64,000 nucleotides of DNA from Candidatus Zixiibacteriota bacterium (GCA_036397555.1 DASWIS010000008.1:796501-860500), one strand, 5' to 3'. Shown: positions 35,562-43,998, numbered from the stretch's first letter. Notes: a model not told the origin generated them from the letters alone. Made by a program: numbers and translations.

Positions 35562-36032
35562 ATGACAATCTCCTTCATTGCCGTCGGAAAGCCGAAGGCC
35601 CGCTGGGTGTCGGCCGCGCTCGCCGATTACGAACGCTTTTTGCGGAAATACACGAAAGTCGAATGGGAGTGGCTCCGACCATACTCGCGTTCTTCGAAGA
35701 CTGCTGCGCAGATTCGCGCTGCCGAAGCTGTCGCAATCCAATCGGTGCTCCGGCGCCAGGTCGCGTTCACGGTCGTGTGCGATCACAGGGGAGAAGCGAT
35801 GGATTCGGAGGACTTTGCCCGGCGGTGGCGCAAGGGCTTGGATTCACACGGCGGGCATGCACGAATCATCGTGGGCGGCGCGTGGGGGCTGGAAGCGAAA
35901 CTGATCAGGGAGGCGGACCTGGTCTGGTCGCTGGGGCCGCAGACGATGGCCCACGAACTGACCCTCGTTGTCGCCGCCGAGCAGATCGCCCGCGCATTCT
36001 CGATCCTGCGCGGCGACTCCTACCACAAGTAG
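35562..36032 (+). CDS. rlmH: 23S rRNA pseudouridine-1915 N3-methyltransferase RlmH
   Basis: A small SPOUT methyltransferase (156 residues) that modifies the ribosomal A-site helix 69. Key features are MTISFIAVGKPK at the start, VCDHRGEAMDSEDFA in the middle, and the trefoil-knot SAM site IIVGGAWGLEAK. The C-terminal MAHELTLVVAAEQIARAF...GDSYHK ending is diagnostic. It begins 15 bases after the ftsY stop and is probably the end of the smc-ftsY transcript. Confidence 0.95.
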   Translation: MTISFIAVGKPKARWVSAALADYERFLRKYTKVEWEWLRPYSRSSKTAAQIRAAEAVAIQSVLRRQVAFTVVCDHRGEAMDSEDFARRWRKGLDSHGGHARIIVGGAWGLEAKLIREADLVWSLGPQTMAHELTLVVAAEQIARAFSILRGDSYHK

Positions 36033-36073
36033 TGTTGACTCCTTTGGGGGTCGCAACAATGACTCCCTCTGTC

Positions 36074-36109
36074 CACCTGTCCCGCTTGTCCCACTTGTCC
36101 CGCTTGTCC
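36074..36109. repeat. 9-bp tandem repeat, four units
   Basis: Four adjoining copies of C(A/G)C(C/T)TGTCC lie between rlmH and the convergent permease gene: CACCTGTCC, CGCTTGTCC, CACTTGTCC and CGCTTGTCC. They run directly into a second, 15-bp tandem array. Together they occupy about half of the 201-base intergenic gap. Confidence 0.85.
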
Positions 36110-36110
36110 C

Positions 36111-36170
36111 GAGCGCAGCCGAGGGAAGCGTAGTCGAGGGAAGCGTAGTCGAGGGAAGCGTAGCCGACGG
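36111..36170. repeat. 15-bp tandem repeat, four units
   Basis: Four 15-base units follow one another: GAGCGCAGCCGAGGG, AAGCGTAGTCGAGGG, the same again, and AAGCGTAGCCGACGG. A single related unit (GAGCGAAGCCGAGGG) occurs at 52398-52412. The array lies downstream of rlmH and beyond the 3' end of the convergent permease gene. Confidence 0.85.
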
Positions 36171-36233
36171 AGTGAGGTGTGTGGCGAGGGAAACGGGAAT
36201 GATCCGGGCGAACTTGCCAGGGCCTGAAGACTG

Positions 36234-37298
36234 TTACGCTGTCGCGGTCGAATGACGCCGTACGCGCACGAGGCGCCGCAACCAGGTCGCGAGGAAGGCC
36301 GCGATCAGCACGATGACACCGAGCCAGTTCAATACGGTCGCGGACTCTTCCGACAGAGCCGTGTCCACATTGGGTGTCCAATCCCAAGCACCAAAACCGG
36401 CATTCACGATCCACCCGATAAGGACACTGATGACGATCAGCGCCGTGATGTAGACCGCCGTCGTGCGTCGCCCCAGTTCTCGCGCGATGACCGCGAGCGC
36501 TGCGACATTCGTGGCCGGACCGACCAACAGGAACACCAGCACCGCGCCGGGCATCATGCCCTTGGCCAACAGCACCGCCGCGATCGGTGTCGAAGCCGAC
36601 GCGCAGATATACAAAGGCACGCCGGCAATTATCACGAGCGCCATCTGACCCCACGCCGAGGTCGCGCCGAAAAACTGATCGGGCAGCCAGACCGCCAGCA
36701 CACCGGATAGCACCAGCCCGATCGCCAGCCAGTTGGCGATGTCCGGGAAGAAGTCGAACGCGACATATCGCGCCGCCGAGCGGACGCGCTCAGGCCATCC
36801 GTGCCCCGTGGCGCATTCGGCCTCGTGACAAACGATGCAGCGCACGATATGATCGCCCCCGGATTCGGATTGTTGACTGCCGGAGAATCGATCGACCGCC
36901 AAGCCGGTCGTCAGCGCCGACACCAGCGCAGCCGCCGGGCGCAGAATCGTCATCAGGGGGTTGATCAGTGCGTAGGTCACCGCAATCGAATCGACCCCGG
37001 TCTCCGGCGTCGACACCAGAAACGACACGACCGAGCCCCGCGAAGCGCCACGGCGTTTCATGGTCAGCGCCGTCGGCAAGACACCGCACGAACACAAAGG
37101 CAGCGGTATTCCGGCCAGCGCGGCTTTGAGGTTGGAGACGAATCCGGGCTTGCCGATCAAGCGATGGATGCGATCCGACGGAAAGACCACCAACACGACA
37201 ATCGCCGCCGTCAACCCCAGCACGATGTACGGGGCCATCATGAGCGCGACATGCCACGTCTCTTTCGCCGCCTGCGCGATCCAGAGCATCCAGTTCAT
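36234..37298 (-). CDS. Permease of the SO_0444 / DUF318 type, probable metal efflux
   Basis: A 354-residue membrane protein with about eight to ten membrane segments. The segment IPLPLCSCGVLPTALTMKRR and the following SFLVSTPETGVDSIAVTYAL are diagnostic of the SO_0444-like permease group, annotated as Cu/Zn efflux, and related to ArsP. A central hydrophilic loop has CIVCHEAEC, a possible metal-binding site. The second half repeats the pattern (GVPLYICASASTPIAAVLL, FLLVGPATNVAAL). It lies downstream of an ArsR/SmtB regulator gene on the same strand with a dyad operator in between, supporting metal-controlled expression. The exact metal is unknown. Confidence 0.83.
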   Translation of the reverse strand: MNWMLWIAQAAKETWHVALMMAPYIVLGLTAAIVVLVVFPSDRIHRLIGKPGFVSNLKAALAGIPLPLCSCGVLPTALTMKRRGASRGSVVSFLVSTPETGVDSIAVTYALINPLMTILRPAAALVSALTTGLAVDRFSGSQQSESGGDHIVRCIVCHEAECATGHGWPERVRSAARYVAFDFFPDIANWLAIGLVLSGVLAVWLPDQFFGATSAWGQMALVIIAGVPLYICASASTPIAAVLLAKGMMPGAVLVFLLVGPATNVAALAVIARELGRRTTAVYITALIVISVLIGWIVNAGFGAWDWTPNVDTALSEESATVLNWLGVIVLIAAFLATWLRRLVRVRRHSTATA

Positions 37299-37342
37299 AA
37301 TCGATCGATCCTAACGCAAATACGAAATACTGATTCGAATGG

Positions 37343-37358
37343 TTGAACAATCGTTCAA
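37343..37358. promoter_or_regulatory. ArsR/SmtB-type operator before the permease gene
   Basis: TTGAAC-AATC-GTTCAA is a perfect inverted repeat containing TGAA-N6-TTCA, the core of known SmtB/CzrA-family operators. It sits in the 110-base gap between arsR and the permease gene, 45 bases before the permease start codon on the minus strand, where a bound repressor would block transcription. Confidence 0.72.
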
Positions 37359-37408
37359 ATGATACAAACGTATAACCCGTTGCGCATCAATGTCATATCG
37401 CCTCACGC

Positions 37409-37825
37409 TTAGATGATCCCGTCGTCCACGTGACGAATGTGATCGAGACCCGAGGCGAAGACCGCCCTGACATGGTCGTCGTCGATGGAATAATAGGCCA
37501 TCTTGCCCGCCCGTCGGAATTTGACCAGCCGGGCCATCCGCAAAGTCCGCAGTTGATGCGAGACCGCCGATACCGTAGCCCCCAAGACTTGGGCCAGGTC
37601 GCAAACGCACAGTTCCGTTCGCGACAAGGCGCGCAGGATTTTCACGCGCGTCGGATGCCCGAGGCAGGAAAAAATCGACGACAGTCGCTCCACTTCGGCG
37701 TCGTCAAGCTGACCGGCGCGCGCCTGAGACACCTTTTTCGGGTCGAACGACTCAATGGTACAGACGTCGAGTGTCCCGCTTGCCGCATCACGGGGTTTGC
37801 GTCCCGTCATCATCGGTGCCTCCAT
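37409..37825 (-). CDS. ArsR/SmtB-family metal-sensing repressor
   Basis: A 138-residue winged-helix repressor. It carries ELCVCDLAQ in the third helix (the classic metal-binding ELCVCDL motif of ArsR/CadC), the recognition helix SAVSHQLRTLRMARLV, and YYSIDDDHV at the wing. An N-terminal Cys in DVCTIESFDP recalls the extra ligand in CadC-type sensors. DDDHVRAVFASGLDHIRH in the last helix has Asp/His positions like the SmtB/CzrA zinc site. Both metal-site types could therefore be present, suggesting a response to Cd/Pb/Zn-like ions. It lies upstream of the permease it probably controls. Confidence 0.87.
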   Translation of the reverse strand: MEAPMMTGRKPRDAASGTLDVCTIESFDPKKVSQARAGQLDDAEVERLSSIFSCLGHPTRVKILRALSRTELCVCDLAQVLGATVSAVSHQLRTLRMARLVKFRRAGKMAYYSIDDDHVRAVFASGLDHIRHVDDGII

Positions 37826-37917
37826 CCGTATCAGTCAGCATGCGCGCCGCTGTCGAGTCAATGAGACTATTACGTTTCAGGCGCGGTCTCAGACAGATTC
37901 GTGCATCCCGGCCCTGC

Positions 37918-37946
37918 TTGACTCCGTACAACTTTGGGCCTACAAT
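37918..37946 (+). promoter_or_regulatory. Sigma-70-type promoter of the S9 peptidase gene
   Basis: TTGACT (37918-37923) and TACAAT (37941-37946) each match the consensus at five of six positions, separated by exactly 17 bases. The gene's AGGAGGAG ribosome site and ATG at 37990 follow about 30 bases after the -10 box. This is one of the clearest promoters in the window. Confidence 0.75.
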
Positions 37947-37989
37947 CGCCCCGTCAACCATGGGTCGCATCATTCTCTGAGGAGGAGCA

Positions 37990-39864
37990 ATGAGGAGTTT
38001 GATTGTATTTGTCAATGTCGTTGCCGCGATCGCCCTGTCGGCGGGCGCATCGTGGGGATACTTCGTCGATACGGCGTATGTTCCCGACATTGAAACGTTC
38101 ATGCAGATCGGCGGCAACTCCTCGTTGCAGGTCTCACGCGACGGTTCGGTCCGTTGTTTCAGTTCCGCGATGTCCGGGGTCTCCCAGGCATACCGGCTCG
38201 ATGCCAACGGCTGGCCGGTGCAGTTGACTTTCTTCACCGATGGCATCTCTTTCTATGCGTTGTCTCACGACGGCAAGTGGGCCATCGTCGGCGCCGCGGT
38301 CGGCGGATCGGAGCAGACCAATCTCTACCTGCTTGAAGTGGCGACCGGCCGGATCGAGCCGGTGACCGACTTAGACGATGTCCAGATCGCCAGCGTCCTG
38401 TGGTCCAATGACGACCGGCACATCTACTACCGCTCCAACGAGGTCAACAAGAAGGACTTTCATGCCTACGAGATGAACCTGGCGACCCGAAAGGTGCGTC
38501 CGGTCTTCGTGCAGGAAGGGTACAACGGCCCGTCGCTGATCACCCCCGATGATAAACGGCTGGTGACCTTTCGCTACAATTCGAATGTCGACAACGAACT
38601 CTACCTCGTGAACCTCGCCGATGGTTCGGTCGATCCGCTGACGCCGCACGAGGGCAACCAGATGTTCGAACCCGGCGGTTTCTCGGTTGATATGAATACG
38701 TTGTATATCGTCACCAACGCCAACGACGACGGCATCATGCGGCGCGCGACACTGGATGTCGGCACCAAGCAGATCACGTTTCTCGATGCGGCATCGCCGT
38801 GGGAAGTCGAAGGGCTGACACTCTCCGACGACACCAAGACCCTGGCCTGGACGGTCAATGAGAAGGGGTACTCGCGTCTCAAGCTCTGGGATCTGACCGC
38901 CGACCGCGAACTGCCGTTGCCGCCGCTGGACGGTTTGATTTCCGGCGTCGACTTCGCGGGCAACGACGCGGTGAGTTTCACGTTTACCAGCGCGGCCAGG
39001 CCACCCGATTGCTGGATTTGGAACCTCAGGACGCAAAAGCTTCAACAACTGACACAGGCAGTCAATGCCGGGATCGATGCGTCGATCTTTGTCGAGCCGG
39101 AGTTGGTGACCTTCCCCAGTTTCGATGGGTTGGAGATCAGCGCGTTTCTCTTCATGCCTCCCGGCGCGAAGAAGGGCGACCGCGTGCCCTTCATCGTCCA
39201 CTGCCATGGCGGCCCCGAATCGCAGTTTCGGCCGACGTTCATCCGCAACTTCCAGTATTTCGCGCTCAACGGATTCGGGCTTCTCGCGGTCAATCCGCGC
39301 GGTTCATCGGGATACGGGCGTGAGTTCCAGGATATGGACAACTACAAGGACCGGCACAAGTCGGTGAAGGATTATGAATTCGCCACCCGGTGGATTGTCG
39401 AGCAGGGGTACGCCCATCCCGACAAGGTCGGCGTGTCCGGGGGCTCGTACGGCGGCTACATGACCTTGGCCTGCCTGACGACCAATCCCGAGCTGTACGC
39501 GGCCGGAGTCGACTTAGTCGGCATCGCCAATTTTTACACGTTTCTGAAGAACACCGCCGATTACCGGCGCGGCCTGCGGGAGTCCGAGTACGGTCCCATG
39601 AGCGACAGCGCGTTCCTGATGGAGATCTCGCCCGTGTCGCACGTCGACAGAATCGCCGCGCCGTTGTTCATCATCCACGGTGAAAACGATCCGCGCGTGC
39701 CGGTGGGCGAAGCACGCCAGATGGCGGCGGCGATCGCCCAGCGCGGCGGGATTGTCGACACCTTGATTTTTCCCGATGAGGGGCATGGGGTCGCCAAACG
39801 CGAAAACATTCTGGTGGCCTACCGGCGGATCGTGGATTTCTTCAGGCAGCACCTGACCAATTGA
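37990..39864 (+). CDS. Secreted S9-family prolyl oligopeptidase-like peptidase
   Basis: The 624-residue protein has a signal peptide (VFVNVVAAIALSAGASWG) and then a beta-propeller of WD/PD40-like repeats (about 40-360). The C-terminal alpha/beta-hydrolase domain carries the catalytic Ser486 in GGSYGGYM, the Asp in HGENDPRVP and the His in PDEGHGVAK. Family S9 enzymes cut short peptides, often after proline or releasing dipeptides. The signal peptide places it outside the cytoplasm, suggesting peptide scavenging. It has its own promoter and a strong ribosome site (GAGGAGCA before ATG). Confidence 0.9.
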   Translation: MRSLIVFVNVVAAIALSAGASWGYFVDTAYVPDIETFMQIGGNSSLQVSRDGSVRCFSSAMSGVSQAYRLDANGWPVQLTFFTDGISFYALSHDGKWAIVGAAVGGSEQTNLYLLEVATGRIEPVTDLDDVQIASVLWSNDDRHIYYRSNEVNKKDFHAYEMNLATRKVRPVFVQEGYNGPSLITPDDKRLVTFRYNSNVDNELYLVNLADGSVDPLTPHEGNQMFEPGGFSVDMNTLYIVTNANDDGIMRRATLDVGTKQITFLDAASPWEVEGLTLSDDTKTLAWTVNEKGYSRLKLWDLTADRELPLPPLDGLISGVDFAGNDAVSFTFTSAARPPDCWIWNLRTQKLQQLTQAVNAGIDASIFVEPELVTFPSFDGLEISAFLFMPPGAKKGDRVPFIVHCHGGPESQFRPTFIRNFQYFALNGFGLLAVNPRGSSGYGREFQDMDNYKDRHKSVKDYEFATRWIVEQGYAHPDKVGVSGGSYGGYMTLACLTTNPELYAAGVDLVGIANFYTFLKNTADYRRGLRESEYGPMSDSAFLMEISPVSHVDRIAAPLFIIHGENDPRVPVGEARQMAAAIAQRGGIVDTLIFPDEGHGVAKRENILVAYRRIVDFFRQHLTN

Positions 39865-39894
39865 CGGACGATCGCGAGACGCGATTCGTGTCAG

Positions 39895-39967
39895 GCCGGC
39901 GTAACTCAGATGGTAGAGTAGCTGATTTGTAATCAGCCTGTCGGGGGTTCGATTCCCTTCGCCGGCT
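39895..39967 (+). tRNA. tRNA-Thr (UGU anticodon)
   Basis: A full cloverleaf can be folded: acceptor GCCGGCG (39895-39901) with CGCCGGC (39960-39966), D arm ACTC/GAGT, anticodon arm GCTGA-TTTGTAA-TCAGC with anticodon TGT, a CTGTC variable loop, and T arm with TTCGATT. The 3' CCA is not encoded (TTCG follows). A short hairpin ATCGCG-AGA-CGCGAT at 39871-39885 precedes it. Confidence 0.95.
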
Positions 39968-40055
39968 TCGATATCGTCGGGTGTCGGACAGCACGGCCGC
40001 CACGACAAACTCGTTGACCAACGCTGCGTACGGGTTTAGATACACGCCCTGTCCG

Positions 40056-40072
40056 CCCGCGCCCGGCGCGGG
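40056..40072. other. GC-rich hairpin between the two tRNAs
   Basis: CCCGCGC-CCG-GCGCGGG forms a perfect 7-base stem with a 3-base loop in the 121-base spacer between tRNA-Thr and tRNA-Tyr. It has no T tail, so it is more likely a processing or pausing structure than a classical terminator. Confidence 0.45.
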
Positions 40073-40088
40073 AGGTCGACCCGGTGAC

Positions 40089-40174
<86 letters not shown>

Positions 40175-40267
40175 TTCCCGAAGCAAGCGACCCGGTTCCC
40201 CCATGAATCATCGCAATCGAACAGGTGTGCCGTCGTTATGAGCACACACCAAGGAGAACGATCTCCC

Positions 40268-42193
40268 ATGAAGAAGGACCCTGCACCACGCAGGCGGACC
40301 CTCGGCCCGGTCTCTGATCTGGAACGCCATCTGCCGACAGACTGGTGGCGTCATCTGTTCAACTCGGTCTACCTGAAGACCGACGGCGATGTCATCGAAA
40401 ACCGTGACAACACGCGGCGCGAAGTCGAAATCGTCATTCGCGTGGCCGATCTCGACAGGGATTCCCGTATCCTCGATCTGTGTTGCGGACAGGGACGGCA
40501 CTCCATCGAATTGGCGCGCCGAGGATTCCATCACGTCACCGGCGTCGACCGTTCACGCTATCTGATCCGCCTGGCCCGCAAGCGCGCGCGGTCGGAGCGG
40601 CTCGATGTCCGCTTTCACGAAGGCGATGCGCGCAAATACCGGACACAGGGGGAGCCGTACCATTGCGTCGCGCTGCTGGGCAATTCGTTCGGCTATTTCG
40701 ACATGGAAAGCGACGATGCGGCGGTGCTGGAGAGCGTGCGACGCGCCGCCGTTTCCAACGGCAGTCTCGTGCTCGACTTGGCCGACGGCGACTGGGTGCG
40801 CGCACACTATCAACCGCGTTCGTGGGAATGGATCGACGAGAATCATCTGGTGTGCCGCGAACGGTCCATCTCCCGCGATGGCGACCGGCTGATCGCGCGC
40901 GAGGTGGTCGTGCATGCCGAGCGCGGCATGATCGCCGATCAGTTCTACGCGGAACGGCTCTACTCCGAGGAGCGGATCACCGCGCTCCTGCGCGCCAACG
41001 GTTTCGGCGACATTCGCAACCACGGGCCGGTCGCGGCCGAATCGACTCGCGGGCAGGACCTGGGGATGATGGAGCACCGCCTCATCCTGACCGCCCGCAC
41101 GCCGCGCCGTGTCGCCATCCCACGCCCCGAAGTCGGTGAAAGACGGTCCGTCACTGTGATCATGGGCGATCCCCGGCTGCCCGATGAAGTCAAGCTGGAA
41201 GAGAAGTTCAATGCCGAAGACATGGACACGATCGATCGGCTCAAGCGGGCGCTGGCGGAATTGGATGAGTATGAGTTCACCTATCTCGACGATCACGAGA
41301 CTCTCATCAGCGATCTGCGCCATGAACCGCCGGAATTCGTTCTGAATCTCTGCGACGAGGGATTCGGCAACGATCCGCTGTGCGAACTGCACGTGCCCGC
41401 CATCCTCGAATTGCTCGGCATCCCCTACACCGGAGCCGGCCCGGGGTGCCTGGGATTGTGTTATGACAAAGGACTGGTGCGCACGATCGCCGCTTCCGAA
41501 GATATTCCCGTCCCGCTGGAATCGTACTGCGGCCCCGATGACACCTCCGCCACGTTGCCGTCGACATTTCCCGCGCTGGTCAAGCCCAACCTCGGTGACA
41601 GCAGCATGGGCATTACGCAGCACGCCGTCGTGAACGACTCCGGCGAGTTGTTCGAGTATTTCACCTGGTTGCGGGAGAAGTACGGACGCAAGGCGGTGCT
41701 CGTGCAGGAGTACCTGACCGGCCCGGAATACACCGTCGCCATCATCGGCAACCCCGGACGGTCCATTCGGACTCTGCCGGTGCTCGAGGTTGATTATTCG
41801 GGTTTGAATCCCGGCTTGCCCCGGATTCTGTCCTACGAATCCAAATGGGATCCCCATTCTCCCTATTGGACACAGATCAAATTCAAAGAGGCCGATGCCG
41901 ACGCTGAGACCGAACGGCGCCTGATCGATTACTCCAACATACTGTTCGAGCGCCTCTCCTGCCGTGATTATGCTCGTTTTGACTTTCGCTGCGACGACGA
42001 GGGCACTCCGAAGTTGCTGGAGGTCAATCCCAATCCGGGATGGTGCTGGGATGGCAAGCTGAACATCATGGCCGAAATGGGCGGCCTGCGATACGCCGAG
42101 TTGTTACGGCTCATTATCGAGGCGGCGCACGAACGCAACGGTCTGCGCCCGGCACGGGTGCATGAAGCCGAACCGGCGCCGAGCTACGGTTAA
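40268..42193 (+). CDS. Fused SAM methyltransferase / D-Ala-D-Ala-ligase-like ATP-grasp protein
   Basis: A 641-residue protein with two enzyme domains. Residues 1-277 form a class I methyltransferase: motif I LDLCCGQGRHSIELARRG (69-86), the VTGVDRS acidic strand, and a CVALLGNSFGYF segment. Residues about 294-622 form an ATP-grasp ligase of the Ddl type: LPDEVKLEEKF, FVLNLCDEGFG, LLGIPYTGAGPGCLGLCYDK, ALVKPNLGDSSMGI, VQEYLTGPEYTV and the metal site LLEVNPNPGW. A bona fide ddl exists elsewhere in this window, so this copy probably joins a different pair of substrates, one of them methylated. ATG 40268 has AAGGAG upstream; ATG 40238 is possible. Product unknown. Confidence 0.82.
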   Translation: MKKDPAPRRRTLGPVSDLERHLPTDWWRHLFNSVYLKTDGDVIENRDNTRREVEIVIRVADLDRDSRILDLCCGQGRHSIELARRGFHHVTGVDRSRYLIRLARKRARSERLDVRFHEGDARKYRTQGEPYHCVALLGNSFGYFDMESDDAAVLESVRRAAVSNGSLVLDLADGDWVRAHYQPRSWEWIDENHLVCRERSISRDGDRLIAREVVVHAERGMIADQFYAERLYSEERITALLRANGFGDIRNHGPVAAESTRGQDLGMMEHRLILTARTPRRVAIPRPEVGERRSVTVIMGDPRLPDEVKLEEKFNAEDMDTIDRLKRALAELDEYEFTYLDDHETLISDLRHEPPEFVLNLCDEGFGNDPLCELHVPAILELLGIPYTGAGPGCLGLCYDKGLVRTIAASEDIPVPLESYCGPDDTSATLPSTFPALVKPNLGDSSMGITQHAVVNDSGELFEYFTWLREKYGRKAVLVQEYLTGPEYTVAIIGNPGRSIRTLPVLEVDYSGLNPGLPRILSYESKWDPHSPYWTQIKFKEADADAETERRLIDYSNILFERLSCRDYARFDFRCDDEGTPKLLEVNPNPGWCWDGKLNIMAEMGGLRYAELLRLIIEAAHERNGLRPARVHEAEPAPSYG

Positions 42194-42202
42194 GTCGCGC
42201 TC

Positions 42203-42916
42203 ATGCCGATGACGGCGATCTCAGTGCGGCCGATGCATCCGGACAGGGCGACGCACATGACCCTGGAGACCACGCCCGACCGCGATCCGGCCGCCTTTGC
42301 GCGTGCGTTCCCCTGGCAATTCCGGTCACGTATCCCCGCCCGTATTCATCCGGCCGGCGCGTCCCTAAAACGGATCGACATTCTCGAAATCGGCCCGGGG
42401 CGCGGCGAATTCCTGCTGGCAGCGGCCCGATCGTATCCCGATTTGCGGTATCTGGGCATCGAGCTGGGACGGAGACGCTTCGACAAACTCAGGGCGCGGT
42501 GTGATCGGCTGGCGCTCGACAACGTCGTGCTGATCCACGCCGATGCGCGTCTGGCCATCCCGCAGTTTGTTCCCGAATCGGCCGTCGCCCAGATTCATGT
42601 CCTGTTTCCCGATCCCTGGCCCAAACGACGGCATGCTTTTCTTCGTCTGTTGTCGATACAGTTTCTCCTGATGCTGCACACACGACTGCGTGCCGGGGGG
42701 GTGCTGGTCATGCGGACCGATGTGCGCCAGTACGCCGACTGGGTTGCCCGCAATACTGAAGCCGTTGCCGGTTTAACGCGGGACGACGGGCATTCAGCGT
42801 TGGATACACAGCTTGAGACGGAGGGCGCGACATCGCACTTCGAACGAAAGTGGCGTGCCGATGGCGCCCGGATTTTGCGCCTGTGCTGGCGCAAAGCCGC
42901 CGGGGACACGTCCTGA
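42203..42916 (+). CDS. trmB: tRNA (guanine-N7-)-methyltransferase
   Basis: Methylates G46 in the tRNA variable loop. The 237 residues carry motif I ILEIGPGRGEFLLAAA, YLGIELGRRRF, and the family hallmark HVLFPDPWPKRRHAFLRLL near residue 132. A TRD...SHFERKW segment near the C-terminus matches the TrmB ending T(x)YE(x)(R/K). The N-terminal 30 residues are poorly conserved and several ATGs (42203, 42233, 42257) could start the protein. The stop overlaps the hemH ATG (TGATG). Confidence 0.93.
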   Translation: MPMTAISVRPMHPDRATHMTLETTPDRDPAAFARAFPWQFRSRIPARIHPAGASLKRIDILEIGPGRGEFLLAAARSYPDLRYLGIELGRRRFDKLRARCDRLALDNVVLIHADARLAIPQFVPESAVAQIHVLFPDPWPKRRHAFLRLLSIQFLLMLHTRLRAGGVLVMRTDVRQYADWVARNTEAVAGLTRDDGHSALDTQLETEGATSHFERKWRADGARILRLCWRKAAGDTS

Positions 42917-43968
42917 TGGCAGTATCCGCATCCACCCGCCGACGCGGCGTGCTCATCGTCAATCTCGGTTCACCCGAATCGCCATCCCCAAAGGATGTCC
43001 GCCGCTACCTGCGTCAGTTCCTGATGGACCCGCGCGTGCTGGACCTGCCGTATCACCAGCGCGCATTCCTCGTCTACGGTCTGATTCTCCCGCGTCACAC
43101 GGCGAAGTCGGCGTCGCACTACCGCAGCATCTGGACCGACGACGGCTCCCCGCTGATCGTCCACAGCCGCAAGGCAGTCGCCGCACTCAGAGAACGGCTG
43201 ACGATGCCGGTCGCCCTGGGAATGCGCTACGGCCATCCGTCGATCCGTGAAGCCGTCGGCGAATTGCTGTCCGCGCCCGGAGAGCGAGTCGATGAAATCC
43301 TGCTGATCCCCGCGTATCCGCAATACGCGATGTCCAGCTACGAGACAGCGTTGGTCGAAGCCCGAAGAGCACTCAGATTCAAGCGTCGCATCCGCTTGAC
43401 CGTCATCCCGCCCTACTTCGAAGAAGACCGGTTCCTCGACTCACTGGTCGAGTCCGCCCGCCCGCATCTCAAAGAGGGATTCGATCATCTCCTGTTCAGT
43501 TATCACAATATCCCCGCACGACACCTGCACAAAAGCGACACGACCGGTTCCCACTGTCTGAGGGACGATCGTTGCTGTCTGATCCAATCCGATACCTGGC
43601 GTACCTGCTATCGCCGGCAGGCCATCCGCACCTCCGAATTGTTCGCGGCGCGGGCGGGAGTGCCGATTGAGCGCTGGTCGATTGCCTTTCAATCCCGATT
43701 CGGTTCTGACGAGTGGCTGACTCCCGAGACCGAACCGGAGATCATTCGCTTGGTCAACGACGGTGTCAAACGACTCACCGTGATCTGCCCCGGGTTTTCC
43801 GCCGATTGCCTGGAGACAATCGAGGAAATCGGGATCCACGGACGCCAAATGTTTCTCGATGCCGGCGGCGAGTCGTTCACGCTGATCCCATGTCTTAACG
43901 ATCATCCCCGTTGGGTCCAGACCCTCGCGGATTGGTCGCAAGAGGACTGGCCGGACGCTCGCAAATAG
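42916..43968 (+). CDS. hemH: Ferrochelatase, putative [2Fe-2S] type
   Basis: Inserts iron into protoporphyrin to make haem. The 350 residues show GVLIVNLGSPESP at the start, LLIPAYPQYAMSSYET, the metal-site His197 in FSYHNIPARHL, SIAFQSRFGSDEWLTP and CPGFSADCLETIEEIG. Between the His and the next helix lies a Cys-rich insert (Cys214, Cys220, Cys221, Cys231; HCLRDDRCC...TCYR). This matches the internal [2Fe-2S] cluster arrangement known in some bacterial ferrochelatases such as that of Myxococcus. Some other bacteria use coproporphyrin as substrate, which the sequence alone does not settle. ATG overlaps the trmB stop. Confidence 0.92.
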   Translation: MAVSASTRRRGVLIVNLGSPESPSPKDVRRYLRQFLMDPRVLDLPYHQRAFLVYGLILPRHTAKSASHYRSIWTDDGSPLIVHSRKAVAALRERLTMPVALGMRYGHPSIREAVGELLSAPGERVDEILLIPAYPQYAMSSYETALVEARRALRFKRRIRLTVIPPYFEEDRFLDSLVESARPHLKEGFDHLLFSYHNIPARHLHKSDTTGSHCLRDDRCCLIQSDTWRTCYRRQAIRTSELFAARAGVPIERWSIAFQSRFGSDEWLTPETEPEIIRLVNDGVKRLTVICPGFSADCLETIEEIGIHGRQMFLDAGGESFTLIPCLNDHPRWVQTLADWSQEDWPDARK

Positions 43969-43998
43969 CGGTCGCATGTCGCTCCCATTGCCCACAAC

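Noticed and set aside
36033-36073. Terminator after rlmH
   Set aside because: No stem with a T tail is visible; only the tandem repeats follow.
36074-36170. Possible CRISPR array
   Set aside because: The units are adjoining with no spacers and are only 9 and 15 bases long; no cas genes are nearby.
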